Of a stretch of DNA of 64,000 bases, positions 34,167 through 42,473 are shown piece after piece. The translations under genes were made by a program, and so were the position numbers. The notes beneath the pieces are model-generated. The model ran no database searches. It was not told the DNA's origin and was given only the letters and a program-made list of their open reading frames with translations. The stretch's first letter is position 1, and each line of letters opens with the position of its first letter. The DNA comes from Paraburkholderia xenovorans LB400. Its GTDB lineage: Bacteria; Pseudomonadota; Gammaproteobacteria; Burkholderiales; Burkholderiaceae. The stretch lies in contig NC_007951.1 of assembly GCF_000013645.1 (NCBI RefSeq), positions 2,914,001-2,978,000 on the forward strand. Reading direction: 5' to 3'.

Positions 34167-34851
34167 GAGGCGTCACTCTAGCGAACATCGTGCCGCACAC
34201 TGCGCGCCAGCGCAGCAGTTCCGCCCGCTCACCCATATGCATCATTTCCGCCGCCTTGCTTACTGACAGGCGCTGGCTACGCAGTTCGTCCGCAACGCGA
34301 TCCGCAAGATCGGGAAAATCCAGCGACTGGCCTTGCGCCTCAACAGCATTGCGCAATTGCGAGTCCCGATACAGGGTGAATTTATCCGGCGAACCGAAAT
34401 AGCCATTGCGCACGACGTGCGTGATCGCATTCGGAAACGTCGCACCGAACCTGAGAAGCAATTCGAGGCTATCGCGCTGCCGGTTGATTACCCACAACAC
34501 GACGAGACGCCGGGCCAGTTCATCGAGCGTGCTCGCAAGCGTCCCGCCGTACTGTGCGACGCCCGCCTGACTCCGCGCCGCCGTGTTGACGACAACGGTC
34601 GCATCCGGGTGCAGATCACAGAAATTGACGAAGTCAATCCAGCCGCTGACGTCGTCCAGATCACACGACCCGCATTCGATCTCGTCGTGGACCGCTTTCA
34701 TCACATCGGGGTTGGAAGTATCCGTTTCTACCAGCACTACATTGACCTCCATCCGTCGCAGGTAATCGACCAGCGCCAGCGTCACGAAACTCTTGCCAAC
34801 ACCGCCCTTGCTGCCACCGACCATATAGATGGGGGGATTTTCCGTTGCCAT
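34159..34851 (-). CDS. traL: TraL/StbB-like MinD/ParA-type ATPase
   Basis: A 230-residue P-loop protein with a deviant Walker A, GGSKGGVGKSFVTLAL, at residues about 12-27. An aspartate follows in VVLVETDTSNPDV near 38-50. This is the pattern of MinD/ParA-family ATPases. In IncP and related plasmids TraL/StbB is encoded just downstream of the oriT-binding protein and is linked to transfer efficiency or plasmid positioning. The gene starts 9 bases after the traK-like stop and overlaps the next gene. Confidence 0.75.
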   Translation of the reverse strand: MATENPPIYMVGGSKGGVGKSFVTLALVDYLRRMEVNVVLVETDTSNPDVMKAVHDEIECGSCDLDDVSGWIDFVNFCDLHPDATVVVNTAARSQAGVAQYGGTLASTLDELARRLVVLWVINRQRDSLELLLRFGATFPNAITHVVRNGYFGSPDKFTLYRDSQLRNAVEAQGQSLDFPDLADRVADELRSQRLSVSKAAEMMHMGERAELLRWRAVCGTMFARVTPHA

Positions 34852-34860
34852 GCGTAACCT

Positions 34861-35322
34861 CTACAAGTTCTCGGTATCCGGGCTGATCGGAAATCCGAGA
34901 AAGCCCTGTACCTGTTGCCCCGGCCTGGTTACCCCCTTGTCCCGCTTTTGCTGTAATCCGGCGCGTAGCGGGTTATCGCGTGGAGCTTCGGCTTGCGCTA
35001 ACTTCCCGCCCTTAGTTGGCGCTGCCACCGGCTCTCGCGCCGCGTCCCGACTGCCCCGTCGCATTCGCCCCTTTCCGTCGGCGCGGCGCATCGCATATCT
35101 CAGGGAATTGAGACTCACGTCAATGCCTTCCTGCGCGGCCTGCTCTATCAGTTCATGCATCGTGTATCCCTTCTCCCGCGCTGCGACGATCTGTCTCCGT
35201 ATGGCTTTCACGCCGTCGCCCACCTTGACCGGTTGCTCCTGTTTCGCTTTTTCCGGCAGCGCATCCAGCCTGCGCCCTAGCGCTTCCCACTGCCCTCGCG
35301 TGAAGTTCCTGACACCCGACAT
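34861..35322 (-). CDS. traK: TraK-like oriT-binding protein
   Basis: A 153-residue basic protein. VKAIRRQIVAAREKGYTMHEL and IDVSLNSLRYAMRRA (residues about 37-80) resemble the helical DNA-binding region of TraK/MobD-type oriT-binding proteins. A Lys/Ala/Pro linker and a C-terminal peptide GFLGFPISPDTENL recall the conserved TraK tail. In IncP plasmids TraK binds and bends DNA beside nic, and oriT lies immediately upstream of traK, which here is 35323 onward. It is the first gene of a traK-L-M-like operon. Confidence 0.65.
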   Translation of the reverse strand: MSGVRNFTRGQWEALGRRLDALPEKAKQEQPVKVGDGVKAIRRQIVAAREKGYTMHELIEQAAQEGIDVSLNSLRYAMRRADGKGRMRRGSRDAAREPVAAPTKGGKLAQAEAPRDNPLRAGLQQKRDKGVTRPGQQVQGFLGFPISPDTENL

Positions 35323-36000
35323 GACTCACTCCGACACACACCTTTCACTGCATCTTGCGCACGCCCTTACCCGTCGTCAACACCTGCCTCGTTCGGCTTT
35401 CGACGATGACGGAATACATCGGAATGCAGAGGAATATGACAGAACAACAAATATTTTTTACCATTGATCAAAGAGTTCCTTGATTCGCACAGGCCTTTCA
35501 TCTGTTCGCCCGTTAGCGCACACCGGCGCGAATCGCATTGAACATCGTGTGCTTGCAGACTCGCACTGAAGAACCACCAAAGCGCATTTGGTGTCACAGG
35601 CGTGAGAACGCGATGCTCACTCGTCTCGCTCTACCATAGCCAAGCAAACGTTGTACACGCGCGTCCGCTTCGCGCAGACCTTCATAGCCATGCGAAACAG
35701 AGGTATCACCGGCACGACACGCGCGATGCATCGAGCGCACCGCCCATTCACTGGGAACCGACAGATGCTGTTCGCCCCACTACGCCTGACGTGCCGGGGA
35801 TCAATCGCTCCCCCACGTGCCGATTACTTCTTCGCACCGCTACGTCAAACGCAGCGCGCACTGCGATTACACGGATTCGAATTTCTGTTGCACATGGCTT
35901 ACACATCGTGTGCACGAAAGTCACACTCGGCACCGAAAACAAAACAAAAATCGGGGATGGCAGGATAGGCTACCGCCGGCTTTTGGCGCCAAGCACGATT
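35323..36000. other. Non-coding region upstream of traK-like gene, candidate oriT location
   Basis: About 680 bases lie without a convincing gene. An AT-rich stretch at about 35440-35475 may be the traK-like promoter. ACATCGTGTGC occurs twice, with its core at 35544-35554 and 35906-35916. No sequence could be matched with confidence to a known nic consensus, so oriT is inferred from position only. Confidence 0.35.
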
Positions 36001-36019
36001 GAAATTGAGGAAAAAAAGC

Positions 36020-36190
36020 GCCAACCACCTGGTTGTCCTTGCGCTGAAGGCCTGCGTGAACGTAAACCAGTTGCACAAGTGGGTACGACTGGAAGAGCGC
36101 CGGGAGCGCGCTGCTGAGGCGAATGCTGACGTTGAGCAACCGTCGTCGGCATTTGCCGCAGTCGTCACGGTCGACGAGGCGCCTTCGATG
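36020..36190 (+). pseudogene. Remnant of IS66-type accessory protein gene (TnpA-like)
   Basis: The translated segment VLALKACVNVNQLHKWVRLEE resembles the helix-turn-helix end of IS66 OrfA/TnpA proteins. It is followed by a short linker and SAFAAVV. It lacks a start and the rest of the element, and the segment before it looks degenerate. Confidence 0.5.
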
Positions 36191-36247
36191 ACTCCCAGGG
36201 CGCAGTGTGCTAATCACCGACGCGAGCTGCTCTTTCGCCTGCGGGCG

Positions 36248-36652
36248 TCAGGCCTGCCCGGTCCCGCGTCGAGTGGCGCGAGCATGTTTGTCCTGATCAT
36301 AGCGTGCCTGGTTGCTCTCGATCTCGTCGAGATGCTCTCCCGCCCACGCACCCAGTGCACGAACCGGGACGGCGAGGGATTGTCCGAGCGGCGTCAGGGC
36401 ATATTCGACCTGCGGAGGCACCGTCGGGTAGACCGTGCGGCTCACCATGCCGTCGCGCTCGAGTGCCTTCAGGGTACGCGTAAGCATCTGCTGCGAGATC
36501 CCGCCGATGGTCCGTTTGATCTCGTTGAAGCGGCGTGGCCGATCAATCAGTACCCTGACAATCATGACCGTCCATTTGTCGCCAACGATGGCGAGCACCT
36601 TGCCAACCTTATGGCATTGAGTACTGACGCCCGGTGAGGCAGGCATATCCAT
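36248..36652 (-). CDS. HxlR-family transcriptional regulator
   Basis: A 134-residue winged-helix protein. VLAIVGDKWTVMIVRVLIDRPRRF and IGGISQQMLTRTLKALERDG (about residues 19-68) are the HxlR signature. EYALTPLGQSL near 83-93 is the wing. HxlR regulators often respond to quinones, aldehydes or electrophiles. It is divergent from the azoreductase gene with a 90-base shared promoter region, so azoR is the likely target. The frame remains open upstream to 37567, but that extension is antisense to azoR and has no support. ATG 36652 is the likely start. Confidence 0.88.
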   Translation of the reverse strand: MDMPASPGVSTQCHKVGKVLAIVGDKWTVMIVRVLIDRPRRFNEIKRTIGGISQQMLTRTLKALERDGMVSRTVYPTVPPQVEYALTPLGQSLAVPVRALGAWAGEHLDEIESNQARYDQDKHARATRRGTGQA

Positions 36653-36742
36653 GTGACCTGGTCCTAAAAATATGCGTTCTTGGCGGATCGCCTCGACTTG
36701 CATAGCATAGTGCTGGTCACAAATCCAGACCAGAGGCCAAAA
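36653..36742. promoter_or_regulatory. Divergent promoter region of HxlR regulator and azoreductase
   Basis: The 90-base gap holds both start regions, including the azoR ribosome site AGAGG at 36732-36736. CTTGCATAGCATAGTG near 36697-36713 may contain the azoR -10. Operators for the HxlR protein are expected here. Confidence 0.4.
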
Positions 36743-37336
36743 GTGAACCTGCTTCATCTCGATTCCAGCATCATGGGCGCAAACTCGGCGAGCCGCGTGC
36801 TCTCCGCCGCCATTGTCGAGCGGATCGTCGAAACACACGGCGCCGTGAATGTCACCTATCGCGATCTTGCCCGCGAACCGCTCCCCCATCTCTCCTTCGA
36901 CGCGTTCACGGCGCTCGACACCGGCAACGACGTGCAGCAGTTCCTCAACACCGACATCGTGGTAATCGGGGCGGGCTTCTACAATTTTTCGGTTCCCACC
37001 CAGCTCAAGGCCTGGATCGATCATATCGTCGTGCGCGGCAAGACCTTCGCACGCGGCGAGAACGGACCGATCGGTCTTGCCCAGGGCAAGCGCGTGATCG
37101 TCGCGCTGGCGCGCGGCAACGTTTACAGCGAGGGCTCCCCGTATCAGGCGTTCGAACACGCCGAGACCCTGCTTCGCTCGGTATTCACGTTCATAGGCGT
37201 CTCCGATATCCAATTCGTCGTCGCGGAAGGACTCGGGCGCAGTGAGGAGGCGCGCCGCGCCTCGATCGCGAGCGCACTTGAAGCGGCGAGCAAGGTTTCT
37301 ACGAACGCTGCCACCCCGGCTGCCCCTGGAGCTTGA
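36743..37336 (+). CDS. azoR: FMN-dependent NADH-azoreductase
   Basis: A 197-residue flavodoxin-like quinone/azo reductase. LLHLDSSIMGANSASRVLS at residues about 4-22 is the FMN phosphate-binding start. FYNFSVPTQLKAWIDHIVVRGKTF near 93-116 is the conserved core (azoR PMYNFxxPxxLKxWxD). The enzyme reduces azo dyes and quinones with NADH. GTG 36743 is chosen because AGAGG precedes it and the family begins with this motif. It is divergent from an HxlR regulator and followed by a hairpin. Confidence 0.88.
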   Translation: MNLLHLDSSIMGANSASRVLSAAIVERIVETHGAVNVTYRDLAREPLPHLSFDAFTALDTGNDVQQFLNTDIVVIGAGFYNFSVPTQLKAWIDHIVVRGKTFARGENGPIGLAQGKRVIVALARGNVYSEGSPYQAFEHAETLLRSVFTFIGVSDIQFVVAEGLGRSEEARRASIASALEAASKVSTNAATPAAPGA

Positions 37337-37347
37337 CAGCGGCGGTG

Positions 37348-37373
37348 CCCTCGCACATTTTCGAGTGCGAGGG
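37348..37373 (+). terminator. Hairpin after azoR
   Basis: CCCTCGCAC (37348-37356) pairs perfectly with GTGCGAGGG (37365-37373) around an 8-base loop, 12 bases after the azoR stop. No U-tract follows. Confidence 0.55.
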
Positions 37374-37476
37374 AACGTCCCCCGTTTATATTGATTGCAT
37401 CTGGCGGGCAGTCGATAGCGGGGACGCGCTGCTCCGACCGCATGGACCTGGCTCAACTTCATTTCGGTGATCGGAT

Positions 37477-37992
37477 ATGCACACAGCCGCGGAGATCGAA
37501 CAGGCCGGCTTGCCGGCATCCTCACAACTGACGTCCTGCTACCGCAGAGCCGATTTTGCTGACGCATTTTCGGTCGATCTGCCGGAGGCCGCGTCCCACG
37601 ACGCGGAATCTATCGCCCGGCACATCTTCGACCATCAGCCCGAATGGATTGCGGCGCTGCTGAAATTGCGCGACCTGCTGGTACGACCGCTTGGTCTAAA
37701 GCGCGCCGCGGACCTCTCGGCCGCAGGCGGCGACAGGCTGCACATTTTCCGCATATTCGGGCGATATCCGAATGAGATCGTGCTTGGGGAGGACGACACG
37801 CATCTGAATTTCCGCGTGTCGGTACTCGTGCAGCCACCATCCGATGAACACCCTCGCCGGGTAATCGTGACAACGCTCGTCTTCTACAACCGCCTGCTCG
37901 GCCGCGCTTATATCGCGTTGATTGCGCCGTTCCATCGCATGGTCGTGCGAGGCTCGCTTCGTCAAGCTCAGAAGATCGGATGGCCCGCCTGA
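37477..37992 (+). CDS. DUF2867 family protein
   Basis: A 171-residue protein resembling the DUF2867 family. The central part (WIAALLKLRDLLVRPLGL, residues about 51-68) and the beta-rich C-terminal half (HLNFRVSVLVQ, IVTTLVFYNRLLGRAYIALIAPFHRMVV) fit that fold. Members are small proteins of unknown function, often beside redox or NAD(P)-binding enzymes. It converges with the methyltransferase-like gene, 39 bases away. Confidence 0.75.
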   Translation: MHTAAEIEQAGLPASSQLTSCYRRADFADAFSVDLPEAASHDAESIARHIFDHQPEWIAALLKLRDLLVRPLGLKRAADLSAAGGDRLHIFRIFGRYPNEIVLGEDDTHLNFRVSVLVQPPSDEHPRRVIVTTLVFYNRLLGRAYIALIAPFHRMVVRGSLRQAQKIGWPA

Positions 37993-38031
37993 GCGGATGC
38001 GGACATCGGTGCTGCAACGAGGCGTCGTCGC

Positions 38032-38598
38032 CTATTCGTAGTCGTCGGCTAGCCAGTGGAGGGCCGGCCAGAAATATAGCGCGACGAGGCCGCGCCGGCT
38101 TGCTCGACGAACCGCGGAGGCCGTGCGTCCCCGGAACAGGAATGTATTGGAGACCACGACAGTGCCCGGCTTCAGGTTCCTGTCGAGCAGATTGGTTACC
38201 GCCGGCATAACCGACGGCATCAGATAGCAAACGATCGCGTGGGCGCTGCGAAGATTACTGCGATGGAAGTTCCCCCACCTGAGCGTAACGTTCGGCAATC
38301 CAGACGCTCTCAGGCGTGAAATCAGGTACGGAAATGGCGATATCTCGATCCCTTCGACCGTAGCTTCGGGAAACGCGCGCGCGACTGCCACTACCAGTCC
38401 GCCCCACCCGCTTCCCAGATCGATGATCACGGCAGACCGGGCGAGGTTTGCCTGTTTGAGCAGTGCAATGACGTCGGAGGCTTCGACGCCCCTCGACGAA
38501 AGCGTCGGCACGCCTGTGACCGCCGCGAAAATCACGAGAGAGAGGCCCGCGAGCAGCGTCAGGGCGACGGTCACATACGACAGCAGCGTCATGATCAA
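38032..38598 (-). CDS. Membrane-anchored class I methyltransferase-like protein
   Basis: A 188-residue protein. One N-terminal hydrophobic segment (LLSYVTVALTLLAGLSLVIFA, residues about 5-25) is followed by a SAM-binding Rossmann core. IIDLGSGWGGLVVAVA at about 58-73 is motif I and VEGIEISPFPYLIS near 81-94 is motif II. LRWGNF and YLMPSVMPAV follow. It is short for a methyltransferase and lacks a clear substrate domain. Its start overlaps the stop of the CocE-like gene by 4 bases, so it is the last gene of that minus-strand operon. Confidence 0.7.
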   Translation of the reverse strand: MIMTLLSYVTVALTLLAGLSLVIFAAVTGVPTLSSRGVEASDVIALLKQANLARSAVIIDLGSGWGGLVVAVARAFPEATVEGIEISPFPYLISRLRASGLPNVTLRWGNFHRSNLRSAHAIVCYLMPSVMPAVTNLLDRNLKPGTVVVSNTFLFRGRTASAVRRASRRGLVALYFWPALHWLADDYE

Positions 38599-40391
38599 GG
38601 CGGAATGCGCGGCAGCAGGAGGTACGACGCATGGTCCCTGCCGGTCGCGACCGTGTTCGTTCCGCCATACAGCTTTGCGTCCCGGTTCGGATGAGCGGCG
38701 AAAAAGAGCCCTGAGTTGTGGGCGTCGGGAAGGGGGTAATCGTTAGCGTGCACAATGTTCGCATCCGGTCCGTATCCGAAATCCTTGCCCTGGATCGTTA
38801 ACGCAAGTCGATAGCCCCTTGGAATGACGATGCTAGTCGGCTCGGTAAATTCGACGTCGACGGGATAGAGCCGCCCGGGCGTCATCGGCTCAGAAGCGAC
38901 ATGAGGGTGGAAAGGCTGGTAGAGGGTCGATTTCGTCCGGTCGACAGCGCGGTGCGACACGCGCAAATATCCGAGATCCAGTGGCACGTTCGGATCGCTG
39001 TTGCCGATAAAGGTAACGTCCCTTCCCTGCGGATCAATCAGCCTGAGGGCCGCGAAGATATCCATATCCGCCGTCGACGAACCGACCCACAACCTCACGC
39101 CGATCGGGCCGGTGAATTCCGTCTCCTTGCTGAAGGGCTTCGTCGTGAAAGTGAGCTCATCGCCAAGTCCGGCGTACGATTTCTGGGCGGACGCCAGATG
39201 CTCCAGGCCCGGCGCCATCGAAGCGTTCGCCGCATCGAGATAGTAGCATTGCCAACGTGTGCCGGGTAGCGGCCAGGCGCCAGCATTCCTCCAGACTGTC
39301 CCGTTGGGCCGGCGGATCTGCACCGCAACGCGCGGCTCTTTCTCCCAGCCATTGTCCACGCCCTTCAGGAAATGATCGAAGAAGCGCTTTTGCAGCGCGA
39401 GCGCCTCGTCCGAATAGAAAGGCGTCAGATGGTCGCCGGTCTGAATCCGCAGCCATTTGCCCTTGCTGGCGGCGAAGCGATAGCCGGCGGTACTCCAGTC
39501 CGTCCAGTTCGCAACGTCGAGCAGCGGGACCTTGATCTGGCTGGCGTCGGGCGTGCGCTGCCGATAATAGGTGTCGTCGAACGGGTGCTGCGCAAAGGCT
39601 TCAACGGGATCGACGCGGTTTTGCTTCAAGACGTCCGGGGCAAGAGGCGCCCCCGTATCCGTGCCACCATTGATCGAATCGACCAGGGGCGTCTGCGCAT
39701 TGCCGTTCTGATTGGGGACCACCTGATGGGTCCACCAGAACTCCCATGCAACGTTCAGAATGCCACCATAGTATGCGATCTCCCGATACTGATCGAACGC
39801 GCCTTCCCAGGGCAGTATCGCGGCAAGCCCTTCTGGCTGTAACGCGGCCACCTGATACTGATTGATCGCCTGGAAAGAAGTGCCGAGCAGACCGACCTTT
39901 CCCGAACTCCAGGTCTGCCGGGCCGCCCAGGTAATCAGCGTGGCGTAGTCTTCAGTCTCCCGCGGCGAGAAGGGGTCGAGCACGCCCGGAGATGCGCCGG
40001 CCCCGCGAACGTCGGCGTGGATGACGATGTAACCGTCGGCCACCCACCGCTCGGGATCGGGCGCCTCGAACCGGATGTAGCGGCACGAGGATTTCCTGCA
40101 GAGGTCTGGATATTTCGCGATCAGCTTGCCCCACGATGTCTTATAGGCTGGCGCATCCGCCATGCTCGTATCCTTCCCGTAGGGCCCCATCAACATGAGC
40201 ACCGGATATCGGCCGGACTTTTCGGGACGATAGATGTTGACGCGCAACTGTACGCCATCGGTCATCGTGACCGGTACGTCATGGTCGAAAATCATGCCGG
40301 GAACGCCGCTATCGACCTGCTCGGCCAGACAAGGCTGGGCAAACGCGATCAGCAAGGCAGTGACCCACAGCAAGATTCGCCTGGAATGCAT
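38595..40391 (-). CDS. CocE/NonD family alpha/beta-hydrolase (peptidase S15-like), secreted
   Basis: A 598-residue protein. An N-terminal signal peptide is visible (RRILLWVTALLIAFAQPCLA, residues about 4-23). The alpha/beta-hydrolase core has the nucleophile motif GKVGLLGTSFQAINQ near 170. DVRGAGASPG near 127-136 is the conserved CocE/X-Pro dipeptidase segment. A C-terminal jelly-roll domain includes VGSSTADMDIFAAL. Enzymes of this family hydrolyse esters or acyl bonds, and the substrate is unknown. ATG 40391 is preferred because the signal peptide follows directly. It lies 82 bases after the second SDR gene. Confidence 0.85.
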   Translation of the reverse strand: MHSRRILLWVTALLIAFAQPCLAEQVDSGVPGMIFDHDVPVTMTDGVQLRVNIYRPEKSGRYPVLMLMGPYGKDTSMADAPAYKTSWGKLIAKYPDLCRKSSCRYIRFEAPDPERWVADGYIVIHADVRGAGASPGVLDPFSPRETEDYATLITWAARQTWSSGKVGLLGTSFQAINQYQVAALQPEGLAAILPWEGAFDQYREIAYYGGILNVAWEFWWTHQVVPNQNGNAQTPLVDSINGGTDTGAPLAPDVLKQNRVDPVEAFAQHPFDDTYYRQRTPDASQIKVPLLDVANWTDWSTAGYRFAASKGKWLRIQTGDHLTPFYSDEALALQKRFFDHFLKGVDNGWEKEPRVAVQIRRPNGTVWRNAGAWPLPGTRWQCYYLDAANASMAPGLEHLASAQKSYAGLGDELTFTTKPFSKETEFTGPIGVRLWVGSSTADMDIFAALRLIDPQGRDVTFIGNSDPNVPLDLGYLRVSHRAVDRTKSTLYQPFHPHVASEPMTPGRLYPVDVEFTEPTSIVIPRGYRLALTIQGKDFGYGPDANIVHANDYPLPDAHNSGLFFAAHPNRDAKLYGGTNTVATGRDHASYLLLPRIPP

Positions 40392-40472
40392 GATAAGAAC
40401 TCCTGATTTATTGGTGTGGCAACTGCGCCGCCTCATCCCGGCTCGGTACCCGCCGCTGGGCGAAGTTGGCTT

Positions 40473-41438
40473 TTAGCGGCCCCGATCGCGCAAGGCGGCC
40501 GCAAGGTCGTTCATCAATGACGGATGCTGTGGCGTCCAACCCAGGCGTTCCCGTGTCATCTGACTGGAAACCGGATTGTCCGCAGCGACAAATGGCGCAA
40601 GCCAGCCGAAATGCCTCGCACAGTCTTTAGCGGGCAAAGGCACCACAGGGACGTCGAGATAGCGTCCAATCGCGTTGGCGATATCGCGGAACGGCATGCC
40701 CTCCTCGGCCGCGCCGTGATAGCGGTCCCCGGGCTCGCCGTTTTCGAGCGCAAGCCGAAACAGCCGCGATGCGTCCAGCCTGTGAACGGCGGCCCATCGG
40801 TTGAACCCATCACCGGGACAGGCGGACATCCGCTTTTTCCGTGCAATCTCGATCAACCGCGTGACGAGCCCGAGCTTCGTTTCATCATGTACCGTGGGCG
40901 GCAGACGAACGATGGAGGCGTTCACGCCGGCCCGCACAAGGTCAACTGCGGCCTGCTCGGAGCGCGCCCTTGCACCGCCGACGGCTGCGCGATCGGCATC
41001 GTCGGTCTCCAGCGCGTGCCGCCCTGCTGCCATCGCCATGGTCGGAAAGGCGATGACCAGCGAGACCTTTCGTGCCCCGAGTGCCTCGCCGAACGTCTCG
41101 ATGGCGCGCTGATCCACAGCGACCGCCGCGGCCGCGAAGCGTTCGACGATACGGACCGGCGGGCCGCCGAAAAGTATCCGTGCGCGAATGCCCAGGCTGG
41201 CATGCGAGAGCGCGTGGAAGAAGGCGGTATGGATCACACCGTCGGCGAGCGCAGCCTCCTGGCGCAAGATGTCGGTATCCTCGATCGTTCCGCGACATGC
41301 CCTCGCCCCCACTGCCTCGAGCGGGGCGACGGCATGCGCCGAACGCACGAGGCCTGTCACCGCGTGGCCCGCCGCGATAAGTTCGCGAACGACCGCGAAA
41401 CCGAGGACGCCCGTCGCGCCAGTGATGAAGATCCGCAT
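40473..41438 (-). CDS. SDR-family NAD(P)-dependent epimerase-like enzyme (paralogue A)
   Basis: A 321-residue extended-type SDR. The glycine-rich dinucleotide site MRIFITGATGVLGFAVV lies at the N-terminus. GVIHTAFFHALSHA near 65-78 is the conserved segment after the cofactor fold, and VRLPPTVHDE lies near 180. The catalytic Tyr-x-x-x-Lys is not obvious, so it may be an atypical member. It is clearly paralogous to the gene 22 bases upstream (same N-terminal motif and the same GDGxNRWxAVHRLDAxRxxRLALEN block). It is read away from the AraC regulator. Confidence 0.8.
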   Translation of the reverse strand: MRIFITGATGVLGFAVVRELIAAGHAVTGLVRSAHAVAPLEAVGARACRGTIEDTDILRQEAALADGVIHTAFFHALSHASLGIRARILFGGPPVRIVERFAAAAVAVDQRAIETFGEALGARKVSLVIAFPTMAMAAGRHALETDDADRAAVGGARARSEQAAVDLVRAGVNASIVRLPPTVHDETKLGLVTRLIEIARKKRMSACPGDGFNRWAAVHRLDASRLFRLALENGEPGDRYHGAAEEGMPFRDIANAIGRYLDVPVVPLPAKDCARHFGWLAPFVAADNPVSSQMTRERLGWTPQHPSLMNDLAAALRDRGR

Positions 41439-41460
41439 GGTTGTCTCATTCAGTCCCGCT

Positions 41461-42372
41461 TCAATCGGACGAGCCAGTCGATTCGACGCGGAAGTAACCG
41501 GGATCGGCAAGATCCGCGAGGAGACACTGGTGCTGCGGCGACCAGCCCAGTATCGCTTGCGTGTGACGGCTGTCCGCAGGGGCGTCGATCGCCACGAAGG
41601 GTGCGAACCATCCGAAATGCTTGGCGGCTTCTTCGGCAGAAAGGGAAACTAGCGGCAGGCCCAGGCTACGGCCTATCGCCGCGGCGATATCCCTGAGCGC
41701 CACGCCCATTTCGCCGATTGCATGGAACGGCCCCGCTGTCACGTTCTCGAGAGCCAGACGGTAGACACGGGCCGCGTCGAGCCGATGAACGGCGGGCCAG
41801 CGGTTGAGCCCATCGCCCACATAGGCCGACACGCCCTTCTCCCGCGCAATGGCCGCGAGACGCGGCACAAAACCGTGGTCGCCCAGACCGTGAACCGATG
41901 GCGCGAGGCGTATCGTGGTGGCGTGTACGCCCCGCGCGGACAATTCCCTCACGGCCGCCTCCGACGCCCGGGGGAATCGCTCTGAAACCGGTGGCGCGAC
42001 GTCTTGCTCCGTCGCGATTCGACCCGGGGCCAACAAGACCACGCCGGAGGTAACGAGGAAGGGGCGGTCCGATCCTTCGAGCACCGCACCGATCGCTTCG
42101 ATCGCCCGCCGTTCTACGCCGCTGTTCTCGGCAAAGCGGGACCAGTCGTGATTGAACGCGGTATGTATCACTGCATCGGCTTCGGAAGCGCCTTCCTGCA
42201 GGCGCCTGGTATCTTCGAGCGATCCCACGAGCGTCCGCACGCCGGCCGTATCCAGATCGGCGGCCCGCTCTACTGACCGGACCAAGCCCGTGACCTGATG
42301 GCCTGCCCCGAGCAATTCACTCACAACTGCGGAGCCGACCCAGCCGGTCGCCCCGGTTACGAATATTCTCAC
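41461..42372 (-). CDS. SDR-family NAD(P)-dependent epimerase-like enzyme (paralogue B)
   Basis: A 303-residue SDR with MRIFVTGATGWVGSAVVSEL at the N-terminus. AVIHTAFNHDWSRFAENSG near 69-87, TIRLAPSVHGLGDHGFVPRL near 155-174 and GDGLNRWPAVHRLDAARVYR near 188-207 follow. It is the first gene of the minus-strand operon SDR-SDR-hydrolase-methyltransferase and starts about 100 bases from the divergent AraC gene. It is probably an oxidoreductase on a small carbonyl substrate, not specified by the sequence. Confidence 0.85.
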   Translation of the reverse strand: MRIFVTGATGWVGSAVVSELLGAGHQVTGLVRSVERAADLDTAGVRTLVGSLEDTRRLQEGASEADAVIHTAFNHDWSRFAENSGVERRAIEAIGAVLEGSDRPFLVTSGVVLLAPGRIATEQDVAPPVSERFPRASEAAVRELSARGVHATTIRLAPSVHGLGDHGFVPRLAAIAREKGVSAYVGDGLNRWPAVHRLDAARVYRLALENVTAGPFHAIGEMGVALRDIAAAIGRSLGLPLVSLSAEEAAKHFGWFAPFVAIDAPADSRHTQAILGWSPQHQCLLADLADPGYFRVESTGSSD

Positions 42373-42473
42373 CGCACCTCTCCCGTTCAGTTACGGGTAC
42401 AGCATAGGGCGTTGAATCGGAACGATCCATGCCTTAGAGTTCGTTTCTGGTATTCAATCGTTCGAACTTCGTC

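Noticed and set aside
36248-37567. A 439-codon version of the HxlR regulator
   Set aside because: The extra N-terminal part is antisense to azoR. The HxlR domain starts at the ATG at 36652.
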